A model generated the notes under the pieces. It searched no databases and was not told the origin of the DNA. It was given only the letters and a program-made list of their open reading frames with translations. Position numbers and translations under genes: made by a program. Positions 8,347 through 15,694 of a stretch of DNA of 64,000 bases are shown here, piece by piece. The DNA is from Sporobacter sp038405045. Its GTDB lineage: Bacteria > Bacillota > Clostridia > Oscillospirales > Oscillospiraceae. The stretch lies in NCBI GenBank assembly GCA_038405045.1, contig JBBZIV010000001.1, positions 930,001-994,000 on the forward strand. The letters run 5' to 3'. Every line of letters begins with the position of its first letter. Within the stretch, counting starts at the first letter, position 1.

Positions 8347-9714
8347 CTACCGTCTGCTTTTACGGCGCGTCTCGGTGCCGCCATAATAATAGTTCTTCGG
8401 ATTGATGCGCATATTGGTGAGGATCATGCCCATCAGCTTAACGTTGACTTTGTCAAGGCTGCGCTTGGCTTCCTTGACGAGCGACCTGTTCGTCGATTCC
8501 ATCGCGACGACAAAGAGTACTTTGTCGACAATCCGGGAGATGATGACCGTATCCGAAACGTTGAGGACGGGCGGGGCGTCAATCAGGATGTAGTCGTACT
8601 TTTCCCGGGCCTCGTCAATGACGCGCTTAAACGCCACGGAGGATAACAGCTCCGTCGTCATGGACGTCATGCGGCCGGCTGTTAAGATGTCAAGCCCGGG
8701 CACATCAATGGCGTGCTGAATGGCCTCGGCCAGGGCATACTTGCCGTAAATAATGTCGGACAGGCCAGGCAGCATGTTTATTTTGAAGGTTTTAAAGAGA
8801 TTTGGGCGGCGGAGATCACAGTCAATAAGGAGAACCTTTTTATGCTCTTGCGCCATGGCGATGGCAAGATTGCAGGACGTTGTCGTCTTCCCTTCCGAGC
8901 CGACGGAGCTCGTGAGCATGATGACCTTGTTCCCGTCTTCCTTCGTCATGTAATTAATGTTCGTTCGGAGCATTTTAAAGCTCTCGGACAGGTAGGAGTT
9001 CGGCTCCGTAATCGTCACAAGCCCTTTGTTATAATTGCTTTTCTCCTCTTTAAAGCGCGGAATAATAGCAACAACGTCCAGCTGGAGCTCGTTTTCAACC
9101 ATCTCCTGGCCTGAAAACGTATCACTGAACAGCTCGTGCAGATAAATAAACAGTAAACCGACGACAAGGGCGATCACGGCAGCGAGCACCGTTATGATAT
9201 TAACGTTGGGTGAAACGGGCTCTGCCGGAATCGTCGCGCGGTCGACAATCTGAATGTTTTCAACCTTGACGACTTCCCCTGCGACTGAGACAAGCTGGAC
9301 GGCCATGGCGTTGGCGACTTTATATGCCAGTTCCGGGTCCTCGCTTGAGAAGGCGACCGAGAAGAGACGCGACGTGTCGAGCACGTCAAGCTTAAGGGCT
9401 TTTTTAAAGTCCTCAAAATCCATTTTTATATTCAGGCTACTCATGACGGGGTCGATAACGCGGTGGGAGTTGGCAAGCTCTTTATAATCGACAATTAGCT
9501 GGCTCGACGCCTCCATATCCGACAAGGTAAGGTTTTGAGACGACCCCTGCTCCTGACCGATGAACATCGTCGTTTGCGCCTGATAAACTTTCGGAATAAA
9601 ATTAGCGCTGATAATTTGCGCTGCCGCCGCTGCTAAAACAACGAAAGCCAGAAGGGCCCAGCCCTTCTTGAGCACGTTTTTCACCGCCTGTTTTAAATCG
9701 ACCTGCTGATTCAT
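8347..9714 (-). CDS. Fused polysaccharide co-polymerase / BY-type tyrosine kinase (CpsC-CpsD)
   Basis: Controls chain length and export of the surface polysaccharide. 455 residues. A Wzz-like N-terminal half has a membrane helix near 20-40 and a second near 165-190. The cytoplasmic half is a bacterial tyrosine kinase: Walker A GSEGKTTT, Walker A' LLIDCDLRRP, Walker B YILIDAPP. The C-terminus carries a Tyr cluster (NYYYGG) suited to autophosphorylation. Firmicutes usually split these halves into two genes, whereas here they are one polypeptide as in Proteobacteria. The start at 9714 (MNQQVDLKQ) was chosen over an upstream in-frame start whose extra 37 residues look non-homologous. Its phosphatase partner follows directly. 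Confidence 0.93.
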   Translation of the reverse strand: MNQQVDLKQAVKNVLKKGWALLAFVVLAAAAAQIISANFIPKVYQAQTTMFIGQEQGSSQNLTLSDMEASSQLIVDYKELANSHRVIDPVMSSLNIKMDFEDFKKALKLDVLDTSRLFSVAFSSEDPELAYKVANAMAVQLVSVAGEVVKVENIQIVDRATIPAEPVSPNVNIITVLAAVIALVVGLLFIYLHELFSDTFSGQEMVENELQLDVVAIIPRFKEEKSNYNKGLVTITEPNSYLSESFKMLRTNINYMTKEDGNKVIMLTSSVGSEGKTTTSCNLAIAMAQEHKKVLLIDCDLRRPNLFKTFKINMLPGLSDIIYGKYALAEAIQHAIDVPGLDILTAGRMTSMTTELLSSVAFKRVIDEAREKYDYILIDAPPVLNVSDTVIISRIVDKVLFVVAMESTNRSLVKEAKRSLDKVNVKLMGMILTNMRINPKNYYYGGTETRRKSRR

Positions 9715-9911
9715 AACAAAGCGCCCCAATCTGACGTGATCGCGCGGCACAGCCGCACGCGCGTGTGCATCCGACGCTACCTGTAAATATCGGCATATTT
9801 TGCTCTTTTCTGAAGCACCGGACAAAATAATCTTATCACAGGATACAGAAAATATCCAGTTTAATCAAACGGCCGTATATCTGACAGAACAGGCGCATCG
9901 GAAACACGACA

Positions 9912-9940
9912 GAAAAACGCCGGGCATTTAAGCCCGACGT
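9912..9940 (-). terminator. Terminator after the beta-helix gene
   Basis: 9-bp stem (ACGTCGGGC / GCCCGGCGT, one G-U pair) followed by TTTTT on the minus strand, about 40 bases past the stop. It separates the riboswitch-controlled gene from the kinase gene. I did not find a convincing promoter for the kinase in the remaining gap up to 9714. Confidence 0.75.
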
Positions 9941-9981
9941 CTCCCCGCTTTTTTGTCGTTTGTATGAGGGTTTATTTATGT

Positions 9982-11295
9982 TCAGGCGACGGTTAATGCG
10001 TCACCACCGAGATAATCACCGCTCACATTGGCTTTAAAGACACAGCCGCTGCCAATAACGACGGTGCTCATGCCGCCTGAAAAGCCAACCGTCAGGCCGA
10101 AGCGCTGTGTTTTGTCCGCGAGGGTATTGCTGAAGGTGCAGCCATTGAAAAAGACGTTTGTGATTGTTTGCGTGCCGTCGCAATTGTCCACACGGACACC
10201 GTCAACGTTGTTTGCGGCGGCGGCGCTGTTGTTCGTGAAGGCGCAGGCTGTGAAGACGATGTTGTTAACGCCTGTCTGCTGATCATTGGTCACAAGGGAG
10301 ACGCCGCGATCACGATTATTATTCACCGTCATATTTTCAAAGGTGACGTTGGCGGCGTCGCGTGGGATGTTGATGCCGGTGTAATTATTGTTAACAGTGG
10401 TGCCAGTAAAATGGAGGTTTTCCGCATTTTCGATGTAAATCCCCGCGTCCTCGTTATCGGACATGTTGCCGCCTGTGACGGTCACATCCTTGATGCGCTC
10501 GAGCCAGCCCATGATCTCAAGGCCGGAGCCGGCGTTACCGGTGCAGACCGTGTTTGTGATGGTGACGTTTGCAACGACCTGACCTTCATTCGGCTCCAGG
10601 TCAATACCGGCTTCCGGCGCTGTACCCTGTGTGTTTTTGAAGGTGCTGTTCGTCACCGTGACGCCCGTTGCGTTTGTGATGGACAGGCCCTGACGCCTGT
10701 TGTTGTCCGCTGTGACGCCCTCAAGGCGGATATTCGTAACAGCGGTCCCGCCGCCGAGATACAGGCCGTCGCCCCAGCAGTTCGTGATTGTTATATTTGT
10801 GACGGCCACGTTATTGGCACCGTTCTCAATGAGGATGCCCATACCCCACTCCCCGCTTGTCCCGCGGTGCGTGTCGCGGTCGCCGACGATTTTGCCGCCC
10901 GTCACCGTGACGCCGGTGACGCCGCTGATGTCAAGAACGCTGTAGTTGGCGCTGGCCGTCGGCAGGGCCTGCAGGATGGCGTTATCAGCCAGCTTGAGCG
11001 TCTGATTGGAACGAAGCTTTAAGGAGATATCAACATTGATATAATAAGTGCCGCCCGGGACATAGACGTTTTGGCTGCTGTTCAGCGCTTTTTGGATGGC
11101 GGCGGTGTCATCTATTCTGTCGCTCCCCTTCGCGCCGTAATTCGTCACGTCTGCGGCGGACGCGGGAGCCGTTGCCGCCGCCTTGGCGGTGTTCGGTGCA
11201 TATTTAGCCGCGAGGGTGTTGAATCCCAAAAGGCCCGCTGTGAGGACAGCGGCGAGAATAACGACTGCTGTTTTCCTGAGTTTCTTTCCGTTCAT
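9982..11295 (-). CDS. Secreted right-handed beta-helix (pectate-lyase-fold) protein
   Basis: 437 residues. The signal peptide (MNGKKLRKTAVVILAAVLTA) ends near 25-30. After a DVTNYGAKGSDRIDDTAAIQ segment, typical of the N-terminus of pectate-lyase-like proteins, come about a dozen short repeats rich in V-T-N-x-T/N-N and G-I-x-I, the rungs of a parallel beta-helix. Such proteins are usually polysaccharide lyases, hydrolases or epimerases, but catalytic residues cannot be assigned by eye. The start at 11295 has AAGGGG upstream; the longer frame reads through riboswitch sequence and is not real. It lies between the polysaccharide operon and its kinase, so a role in processing that polymer is plausible. 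Expression is placed under three tandem c-di-GMP aptamers. Confidence 0.88.
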   Translation of the reverse strand: MNGKKLRKTAVVILAAVLTAGLLGFNTLAAKYAPNTAKAAATAPASAADVTNYGAKGSDRIDDTAAIQKALNSSQNVYVPGGTYYINVDISLKLRSNQTLKLADNAILQALPTASANYSVLDISGVTGVTVTGGKIVGDRDTHRGTSGEWGMGILIENGANNVAVTNITITNCWGDGLYLGGGTAVTNIRLEGVTADNNRRQGLSITNATGVTVTNSTFKNTQGTAPEAGIDLEPNEGQVVANVTITNTVCTGNAGSGLEIMGWLERIKDVTVTGGNMSDNEDAGIYIENAENLHFTGTTVNNNYTGINIPRDAANVTFENMTVNNNRDRGVSLVTNDQQTGVNNIVFTACAFTNNSAAAANNVDGVRVDNCDGTQTITNVFFNGCTFSNTLADKTQRFGLTVGFSGGMSTVVIGSGCVFKANVSGDYLGGDALTVA

Positions 11296-11335
11296 GATGA
11301 TAACCCCTTTTACAGGCTCTGCAAGCAGAGCACAC

Positions 11336-11405
11336 GGCAACCGGCTGTCATAACCTTTCGGCCTTAGACCCTTGGCTTTGCGTCCTTGCCTTTCGGCAAG
11401 TTTGC
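11336..11405 (-). promoter_or_regulatory. c-di-GMP-I (GEMM) riboswitch, third copy, next to the gene
   Basis: Minus strand has GCAAAC, a GCC-GAAA-GGC tetraloop hairpin, GGACGCAAAGCCAAGGGTCT, a short second hairpin, then TGACAGCCGGTTGCC: the full GEMM-I core. It lies about 40 bases before the start codon. Only a short GCTCTG/CAGAGC hairpin without a U-run lies between, so this copy may act on translation. Confidence 0.92.
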
Positions 11406-11431
11406 GATTTAGGTATCTTTGCTTTTTGAAA

Positions 11432-11468
11432 CAAAAAAGTTCCGTCTGCGGCTGCGCAGACGGAACTC
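11432..11468 (-). terminator. Terminator paired with the second GEMM copy
   Basis: AGTTCCGTCTG / CAGACGGAACT stem with a 6-8 base loop and a run of six U on the minus strand. Its loop-proximal half is almost identical to the terminator at 11583-11618. Confidence 0.9.
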
Positions 11469-11490
11469 GTAATCGTGAGTCCATCACTTC

Positions 11491-11565
11491 GGCAACCGGC
11501 TGTCATCACCGCTCGTGCGGTATTAGACCCTTGGCTTTGCGTCCTTACCTTTCGATAAGTTTGCC
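11491..11565 (-). promoter_or_regulatory. c-di-GMP-I (GEMM) riboswitch, second copy
   Basis: Same core as the neighbouring copies (GGCAAACTTA, GAAA tetraloop hairpin, GGACGCAAAGCCAAGGGTCT, GATGACAGCCGGTTGCC). It differs from the first copy mainly in the second hairpin, which still forms. A terminator follows it. Confidence 0.93.
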
Positions 11566-11582
11566 TTTTCGGTTTTTAAATA

Positions 11583-11618
11583 TAAAAAGCCCCGTCTGCG
11601 GCTGCACAGACGGGGCTC
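11583..11618 (-). terminator. Terminator paired with the first GEMM copy
   Basis: AGCCCCGTCTG / CAGACGGGGCT stem with a U-run on the minus strand, directly after the first aptamer. Confidence 0.9.
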
Positions 11619-11640
11619 AATAGACTAATCCCATCACTTC

Positions 11641-11715
11641 GGCAACCGGCTGTCATCACCGCATAAGCGGCCTTAGACCCTTGGCTTTGCGTCCTCACCT
11701 TTCGGTAAGTTTGCC
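11641..11715 (-). promoter_or_regulatory. c-di-GMP-I (GEMM) riboswitch, first copy
   Basis: The promoter-proximal copy: GGCAAAC, a TTACC-GAAA-GGTGA hairpin, GGACGCAAAGCCAAGGGTCT, a CCGC-ttat-GCGG hairpin, GATGACAGCCGGTTGCC. All conserved GEMM-I positions that I can recall are kept. Confidence 0.93.
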
Positions 11716-11736
11716 TTTTCGGTTTTTTATAGCTTC

Positions 11737-11764
11737 ATAATAGCACAAAAAATCGAATTGTCAA
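11737..11764 (-). promoter_or_regulatory. Promoter of the triple-riboswitch leader
   Basis: TTGACA (11759-11764) and TATTAT (11737-11742) with a 16-bp spacer. The first aptamer begins about 20 bases later. It lies just after the last gene of the polysaccharide operon, for which no separate terminator is visible. Confidence 0.75.
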
Positions 11765-11810
11765 GAAAATTTCAATAATTTGCCGAAAAAAATCGATCTG
11801 GATGACATCG

Positions 11811-12587
11811 TCAGGAATAAAACTTTTCCCGTTTGAGTTTGCGGCAGTAAACGGCGATTTTGCCGAGCAGGCTTTTGCCGATAACGACCTGATAATAGCT
11901 CTTCGGCACACCGCCGAAACCAAGCTTAAAAGCGTCAACGCCATTGGGTGCGGTGACGCTTGTGACGCCGCCCCAGTCGTATGACTGGTAGCCACGCTCT
12001 TTGAAATAGCACAGATCACACCAGTGGAGAAATTTATTGGCCATGCCGATGGTGTTGCGGTCCAACGCCGGAAGCCTGAAATTTGAAACGGAATGGAGGC
12101 AGCGGGACGACGCGCCGTCCGTGACATACAGATGTTGGGCCAACACATCCTCACCGCGGTACGCCATTGTAAGCACGAGGCTGCCGTTTTTTTGATAACT
12201 CTTTAAGGCACTGTCGTTCAGGCGGATACCAACGCCCTTGAGGTTGGTAAATACTTTAAATTGGCGTTTGAATTCTTCCAGAATGCCGGGCTCGGCAGCC
12301 ATATCCCGCGATGATATGACCCTGAACATCACACCGTCTTTTTCGGCCTTACGGATCTGGCGCTTATAACCATGCACCATGCGATCAAAAAGCGCCTCCT
12401 GAGGCTGTGTTAAATCGGTAATCAGCGAGTGCTGCAGGCAAAAAAGGCAGCCGGGATAATCATATGTATCGATGCCGTGTAAAAAAACAAGGTCACCATG
12501 GCTTTTCCGTGCGGCGCTCGGCGCGTCCTTGCAAAACCAGAGCGTATTGATTTTCAAACCGCACTTGCTGTAAATCGTATCGACCAT
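11811..12587 (-). CDS. FemAB-like GNAT acyltransferase
   Basis: 258 residues of the GNAT/FemAB superfamily, which transfers acyl or aminoacyl groups to cell-envelope precursors or sugars. Seen: the helix-turn segment 'FDRMVHGYKRQIRKAEKDG', which resembles the substrate-binding region of FemAB-type proteins, and the C-terminal fold ending in 'YDWGGVTS...FKLGFGG'. No signal peptide. An AGGAG site lies 7 bases before the ATG. It is the last gene of the polysaccharide operon and is separated from the previous one by 121 bases containing a small repeat. The exact acceptor is unknown; another member of this superfamily lies at 23583-24596. Confidence 0.75.
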   Translation of the reverse strand: MVDTIYSKCGLKINTLWFCKDAPSAARKSHGDLVFLHGIDTYDYPGCLFCLQHSLITDLTQPQEALFDRMVHGYKRQIRKAEKDGVMFRVISSRDMAAEPGILEEFKRQFKVFTNLKGVGIRLNDSALKSYQKNGSLVLTMAYRGEDVLAQHLYVTDGASSRCLHSVSNFRLPALDRNTIGMANKFLHWCDLCYFKERGYQSYDWGGVTSVTAPNGVDAFKLGFGGVPKSYYQVVIGKSLLGKIAVYCRKLKREKFYS

Positions 12588-12645
12588 AAAAGCTCCTTTT
12601 GTTTATATCTCTATTCTTAAGGAAACTTCTGTACACTGATTTGAA

Positions 12646-12672
12646 AGATTCTTCGCTGCGCTCAGAATGACA
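12646..12672. repeat. Short interspersed palindromic element
   Basis: AGATTCTTCGCTGCGCTCAG followed by AATGACA. Elements of this form are scattered in many bacterial genomes in intergenic positions. Only one copy is in the window, so its repeat status rests on general knowledge. Confidence 0.35.
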
Positions 12673-12708
12673 GTGGCCTGCGCAGAAAGACAAAACGGGT
12701 TTCGCGCG

Positions 12709-13944
12709 TTACAAAATGACGCCGACGGCGTCTAAAAGGCTCATGCCGTCACCGACTTGCAGCGTTTGGCAGCCGACGGCCTGCCCGGCCGCCACGTCGC
12801 GCGGGCCGTCACCGATCATATAAGAGCGCCGAAGGTCGATATGATAATCCTCGGCGGCCTTTAAAAGCATACCCGGCTTCGGCTTGCGGCAGGCGCAGTC
12901 GATTTTCAGCGCCGGTACCTCCCCCACAAACCCGGCATCGGGATGGTGCGGACAGTAATAGATGGCGTCAAGATATGCGCCTTGTCGGCCTAAAAGCGTT
13001 TCTAGACGGTTATGAATGGCGCGGAGACCGTCTTCCGTCACGTCGCCGCGTGCGACGACGGGCTGATTCGTCACAAGGATGGCGAGATACCCGCTTTGAT
13101 TAATTTTTCGGATCGCTTCGGCGGCACCGTCCAGCAGCACGAGCGCATCGGGCTGTGTGACGTACCCAGCGGCGCTGTTTATCGTCCCGTCGCGGTCTAA
13201 AAAAACAGCTTTTTGACTGTTTCGGAGATTCCGGGCCGCAATGAGGCCGCGCTGGATGTCGCGCGTGACCTGTTCGAAGCGCTCGGGCGTGCCCATATCC
13301 TTGGCGTATTCGGTAGATGCGTAAGCAAAAAGCGCGCCTTCTCTAATCAGCGGGGCGAGCAAATCACGGTCGAGGTCTGTTTTTTTCAGTGCCGTGAGGC
13401 TCTGGAGCGCGCGGGGGGACAGGATGTGGATACCGGCGTTGACCCGGTTGGGGCAGTCGCCCCGCGTATCCTCGCGGTGCAGCCATGCTTGAACGGCACC
13501 GCTGTCGTCGGCAATGACAAGGCCGCTGTCATACGGGTGGTCGTTCGGATGTGTGAATAGCGTCGCCGCGCCGCCTTTTGCGCGGTGAAACGATAAAAAG
13601 CGCTGCAGATTGATATCGAAAACGATATCCCCGTTTATGAGGAGAAAATCGTCTGTCAGCGTGTCTTTTAAAAGAAACAGCGCGCCTGCCGTACCGAGGG
13701 GCTCTTCTTCTTCAAGATAAGTAATCGTGACGCCAAAGAAGTCTCCGGTGCCGAAATAGTCGCGGATGACGCGCCCGAGATGGCCGATAACGAGGATGAT
13801 TTCCGTAATGCCCTCGCGTTTTAACGCGGCCAGTTGGTGCTCAAGGATTGGCTTTTGGAGAATTCGGATCATCGGTTTCGGTACGTCCGGCTGCAGGGAT
13901 GCGATGCGCGTGCCCTTCCCACCGGCCATGATAACAGCTTTCAT
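12709..13944 (-). CDS. Bifunctional heptose-1-P guanylyltransferase / heptose-bisphosphate phosphatase
   Basis: 411 residues joining two steps of GDP-D-glycero-D-manno-heptose synthesis. Residues 1-225: a nucleotidyltransferase (MAGGKGTRIASLQPDVPKPM, the LINGD metal site, a KDMGTPE C-terminal motif), HddC-like. Residues 240-411: a HAD-IIIA phosphatase (FLDRDGTIN, VTNQPVVARG, a Cys/His zinc loop YYCPHHPDAG...CACRKPKPG, MIGDGPRD), GmhB-like. Which phosphate is removed is inferred from the gmhA and hddA neighbours. The N-terminal part could accept another nucleotide. It follows gmhA by 27 bases, and a GAGG site precedes the ATG. Confidence 0.9.
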   Translation of the reverse strand: MKAVIMAGGKGTRIASLQPDVPKPMIRILQKPILEHQLAALKREGITEIILVIGHLGRVIRDYFGTGDFFGVTITYLEEEEPLGTAGALFLLKDTLTDDFLLINGDIVFDINLQRFLSFHRAKGGAATLFTHPNDHPYDSGLVIADDSGAVQAWLHREDTRGDCPNRVNAGIHILSPRALQSLTALKKTDLDRDLLAPLIREGALFAYASTEYAKDMGTPERFEQVTRDIQRGLIAARNLRNSQKAVFLDRDGTINSAAGYVTQPDALVLLDGAAEAIRKINQSGYLAILVTNQPVVARGDVTEDGLRAIHNRLETLLGRQGAYLDAIYYCPHHPDAGFVGEVPALKIDCACRKPKPGMLLKAAEDYHIDLRRSYMIGDGPRDVAAGQAVGCQTLQVGDGMSLLDAVGVIL

Positions 13945-13971
13945 TGTAACCTCTCTATGAGCGCTTATCGG

Positions 13972-14616
13972 TCAGGCGCCAAACAACTCGTTTTCAACGG
14001 CCAGACAAAACAGGTGGTACGCCGGTGTATGCAGATTTTGAACACGGAATGCGTCCTTTGCGGGGACATTCACCAGAATATGCGCGATTTCGCGGGCAAA
14101 GCCGCCCGTTTCACCGGTAAAGGCGATCACCGTCATCCCCAGCGCCGCCGCGACCTCACAGGCGTAGAGGACATTTTGCGAGCAGCCCGACGTCGTTAAG
14201 GCAAGCAGCACGTCTCCCCTTCTGCCGTAGCCGAACACCTGCTGGGCAAAGACGAGGTCAGCCCCATTATCGTTGGCACAAGCCGTTATAAGCGATGTCT
14301 CGCCGACGAGGGAGACAGCCGGCAGCGCCCGCTGGAGCCCTGCGGCAAGGTAAGCGCCATGGGGGCAGGCGCTTTGAAGCAACTCGCGCTCGCCCGGGGT
14401 AAGCGTTCTTGGGAGGACGAACGCCTTCATCAGCTCGCCGACAATATGTTGGGCATCCGCCGCGCTGCCGCCGTTGCCGCAGACGAGGAGCTTCCCGCCG
14501 CTTTTAAAGGCATCAGCCGCCGCCTCAACAGCCTTCAGAAGCGGTGTGCGGCACGGCCTGAGCGCCGGTGTTTCGCCAAGGAGTGCGTCAATAAGGGCTG
14601 TCGTTGTCTCTTTCAT
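13972..14616 (-). CDS. gmhA: Sedoheptulose-7-phosphate isomerase
   Basis: Cytoplasmic SIS-domain enzyme making D-glycero-D-manno-heptose 7-phosphate, the first step of the heptose pathway. 214 residues with CGNGGSAADAQHIVGEL, SLITACAND, ALTTSGCSQNV and the C-terminal 'HTPAYHLFCLAVENELF', where canonical GmhA has HxxQ-type ligands. The start at 14616 follows the hddA stop by one base with a GGGGGA site 9 bases upstream; the longer frame overlaps hddA. The tight spacing shows translational coupling. Confidence 0.92.
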   Translation of the reverse strand: MKETTTALIDALLGETPALRPCRTPLLKAVEAAADAFKSGGKLLVCGNGGSAADAQHIVGELMKAFVLPRTLTPGERELLQSACPHGAYLAAGLQRALPAVSLVGETSLITACANDNGADLVFAQQVFGYGRRGDVLLALTTSGCSQNVLYACEVAAALGMTVIAFTGETGGFAREIAHILVNVPAKDAFRVQNLHTPAYHLFCLAVENELFGA

Positions 14617-14617
14617 G

Positions 14618-15634
14618 TCAAGTTCCCCCTTCAGCGTCGCCACGCGCATCATACGGCTCCGGCGCGTAGAAGAGGACGCGCGACCCGCCGTTTTCAAAGT
14701 CAAACGGAACGTATAAGAGCTGCTCCAGCGCGTCTTTTACGGCCTGTTGTCTGTCCTTTTCAACATACAAGAGCACAAAACCGCCGCCGCCCGCCCCCAG
14801 AAGCTTGCCGCCAAGGGCACCGGACCTTTTCGCCGTCTCGTAAACGACATCGATAAAGTCGCTTGAAATGCGGCTGTTGAGACCGCGCTTGAGCTGCCAG
14901 CCCACATCGAGCAGGCGGCCGAAATCATCAAGGTCCCCCTCGGACGTGAGAATTTTCTCCGCCGCGTCAACAAGGCCGAGCATCTCCAGAAGCTCGGGCG
15001 TTTTGTCCTTCAAATGCGCCTGCGTTGATTGCTGGATGGCAAAGGAGTCCCGCGAGAAGCCGGTAAAAAATAGCATCAGGTTCTCATGGAGCGCTTTTTT
15101 ACGCGCCGGTGAGATAATAACAGGGCACACGGTGTACCCGTCCGAGGCAAAGTCAATGCGGTTGAAACCGCCAAACGATGTGGCGATCTGATCCTGCTCG
15201 CCGCCGCTTTCACCGCAGAGGACGCGCTCTAAAAAAATGGCTTCGTCGGCCAGCTTTTTCCGGTCGGCGTACTTTCCCTTCAGTGCGTAAAAGGCATTAA
15301 GCATCCCAACTGCGAAGGCGCTGCTCGTACCAAGGCCGGTGCGCGCGGGCAAATCAGCCTCATACGTCAGGCGGATTTCATGAATATCAAGAAACTTCAT
15401 CGCCTCGCGGACGGCGGGATGATGCAGCTCGTCGGCCGTTGATACGCGCTCGATCTGCGAGTAGGACACCTCGGTGGCGTATTCAAAAAAGCGCGGCAGA
15501 TGGCGCACTGTGACGTAGCAGTATTTATCAAACGTTGTGGACAGAACGCGCCCGCCGTGCTCCCGGTAAAAATCAGGAAAATCGGTGCCGCCACCAAAAA
15601 AGGACATCCGAAACGGCGTTTGTGTGATGATCAT
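14618..15634 (-). CDS. hddA: D-glycero-D-manno-heptose 7-phosphate kinase (GHMP kinase)
   Basis: 338-residue GHMP-superfamily sugar kinase. It starts with MIITQTPFRMSFFGGGTD (family N-terminus), has the ATP loop ARTGLGTSSAFAVG near 95-110, and ends with GALGGKLLGAGGGGFVLLYV, the third GHMP motif. Assigned to heptose 7-phosphate because it sits between gmhA and the phosphatase/guanylyltransferase. Fucose/arabinose-type kinases have similar sequence, so the substrate depends on context. The start at 15634 has AAGGGG upstream, and 12 extra N-terminal codons were discarded. Confidence 0.9.
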   Translation of the reverse strand: MIITQTPFRMSFFGGGTDFPDFYREHGGRVLSTTFDKYCYVTVRHLPRFFEYATEVSYSQIERVSTADELHHPAVREAMKFLDIHEIRLTYEADLPARTGLGTSSAFAVGMLNAFYALKGKYADRKKLADEAIFLERVLCGESGGEQDQIATSFGGFNRIDFASDGYTVCPVIISPARKKALHENLMLFFTGFSRDSFAIQQSTQAHLKDKTPELLEMLGLVDAAEKILTSEGDLDDFGRLLDVGWQLKRGLNSRISSDFIDVVYETAKRSGALGGKLLGAGGGGFVLLYVEKDRQQAVKDALEQLLYVPFDFENGGSRVLFYAPEPYDARGDAEGGT

Positions 15635-15694
15635 ATGGTAAAGCCCCTTCCCATTCGTCAAGATGCGCAACGCTGTTTGAGCACCCTGCTGAAT

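Noticed and set aside
9715..9911. A promoter for the fused kinase gene
   Set aside because: TGATAAGAT- and TTGATT-like boxes exist but no pair has acceptable spacing, so none is called.
10168..11022. 284-residue plus-strand frame opposite the beta-helix gene
   Set aside because: Its regular Val/Asp composition mirrors the repetitive beta-helix coding strand; no independent start signals.
11336..11715. Tandem repeats suggesting a CRISPR array
   Set aside because: The repeated units are full GEMM aptamers of about 75 bases with terminators between them, not short direct repeats with unique spacers.
12588..12708. Possible pseudogene or promoter between two polysaccharide genes
   Set aside because: Only a short palindromic repeat is seen; no coding remnant and no paired promoter boxes.
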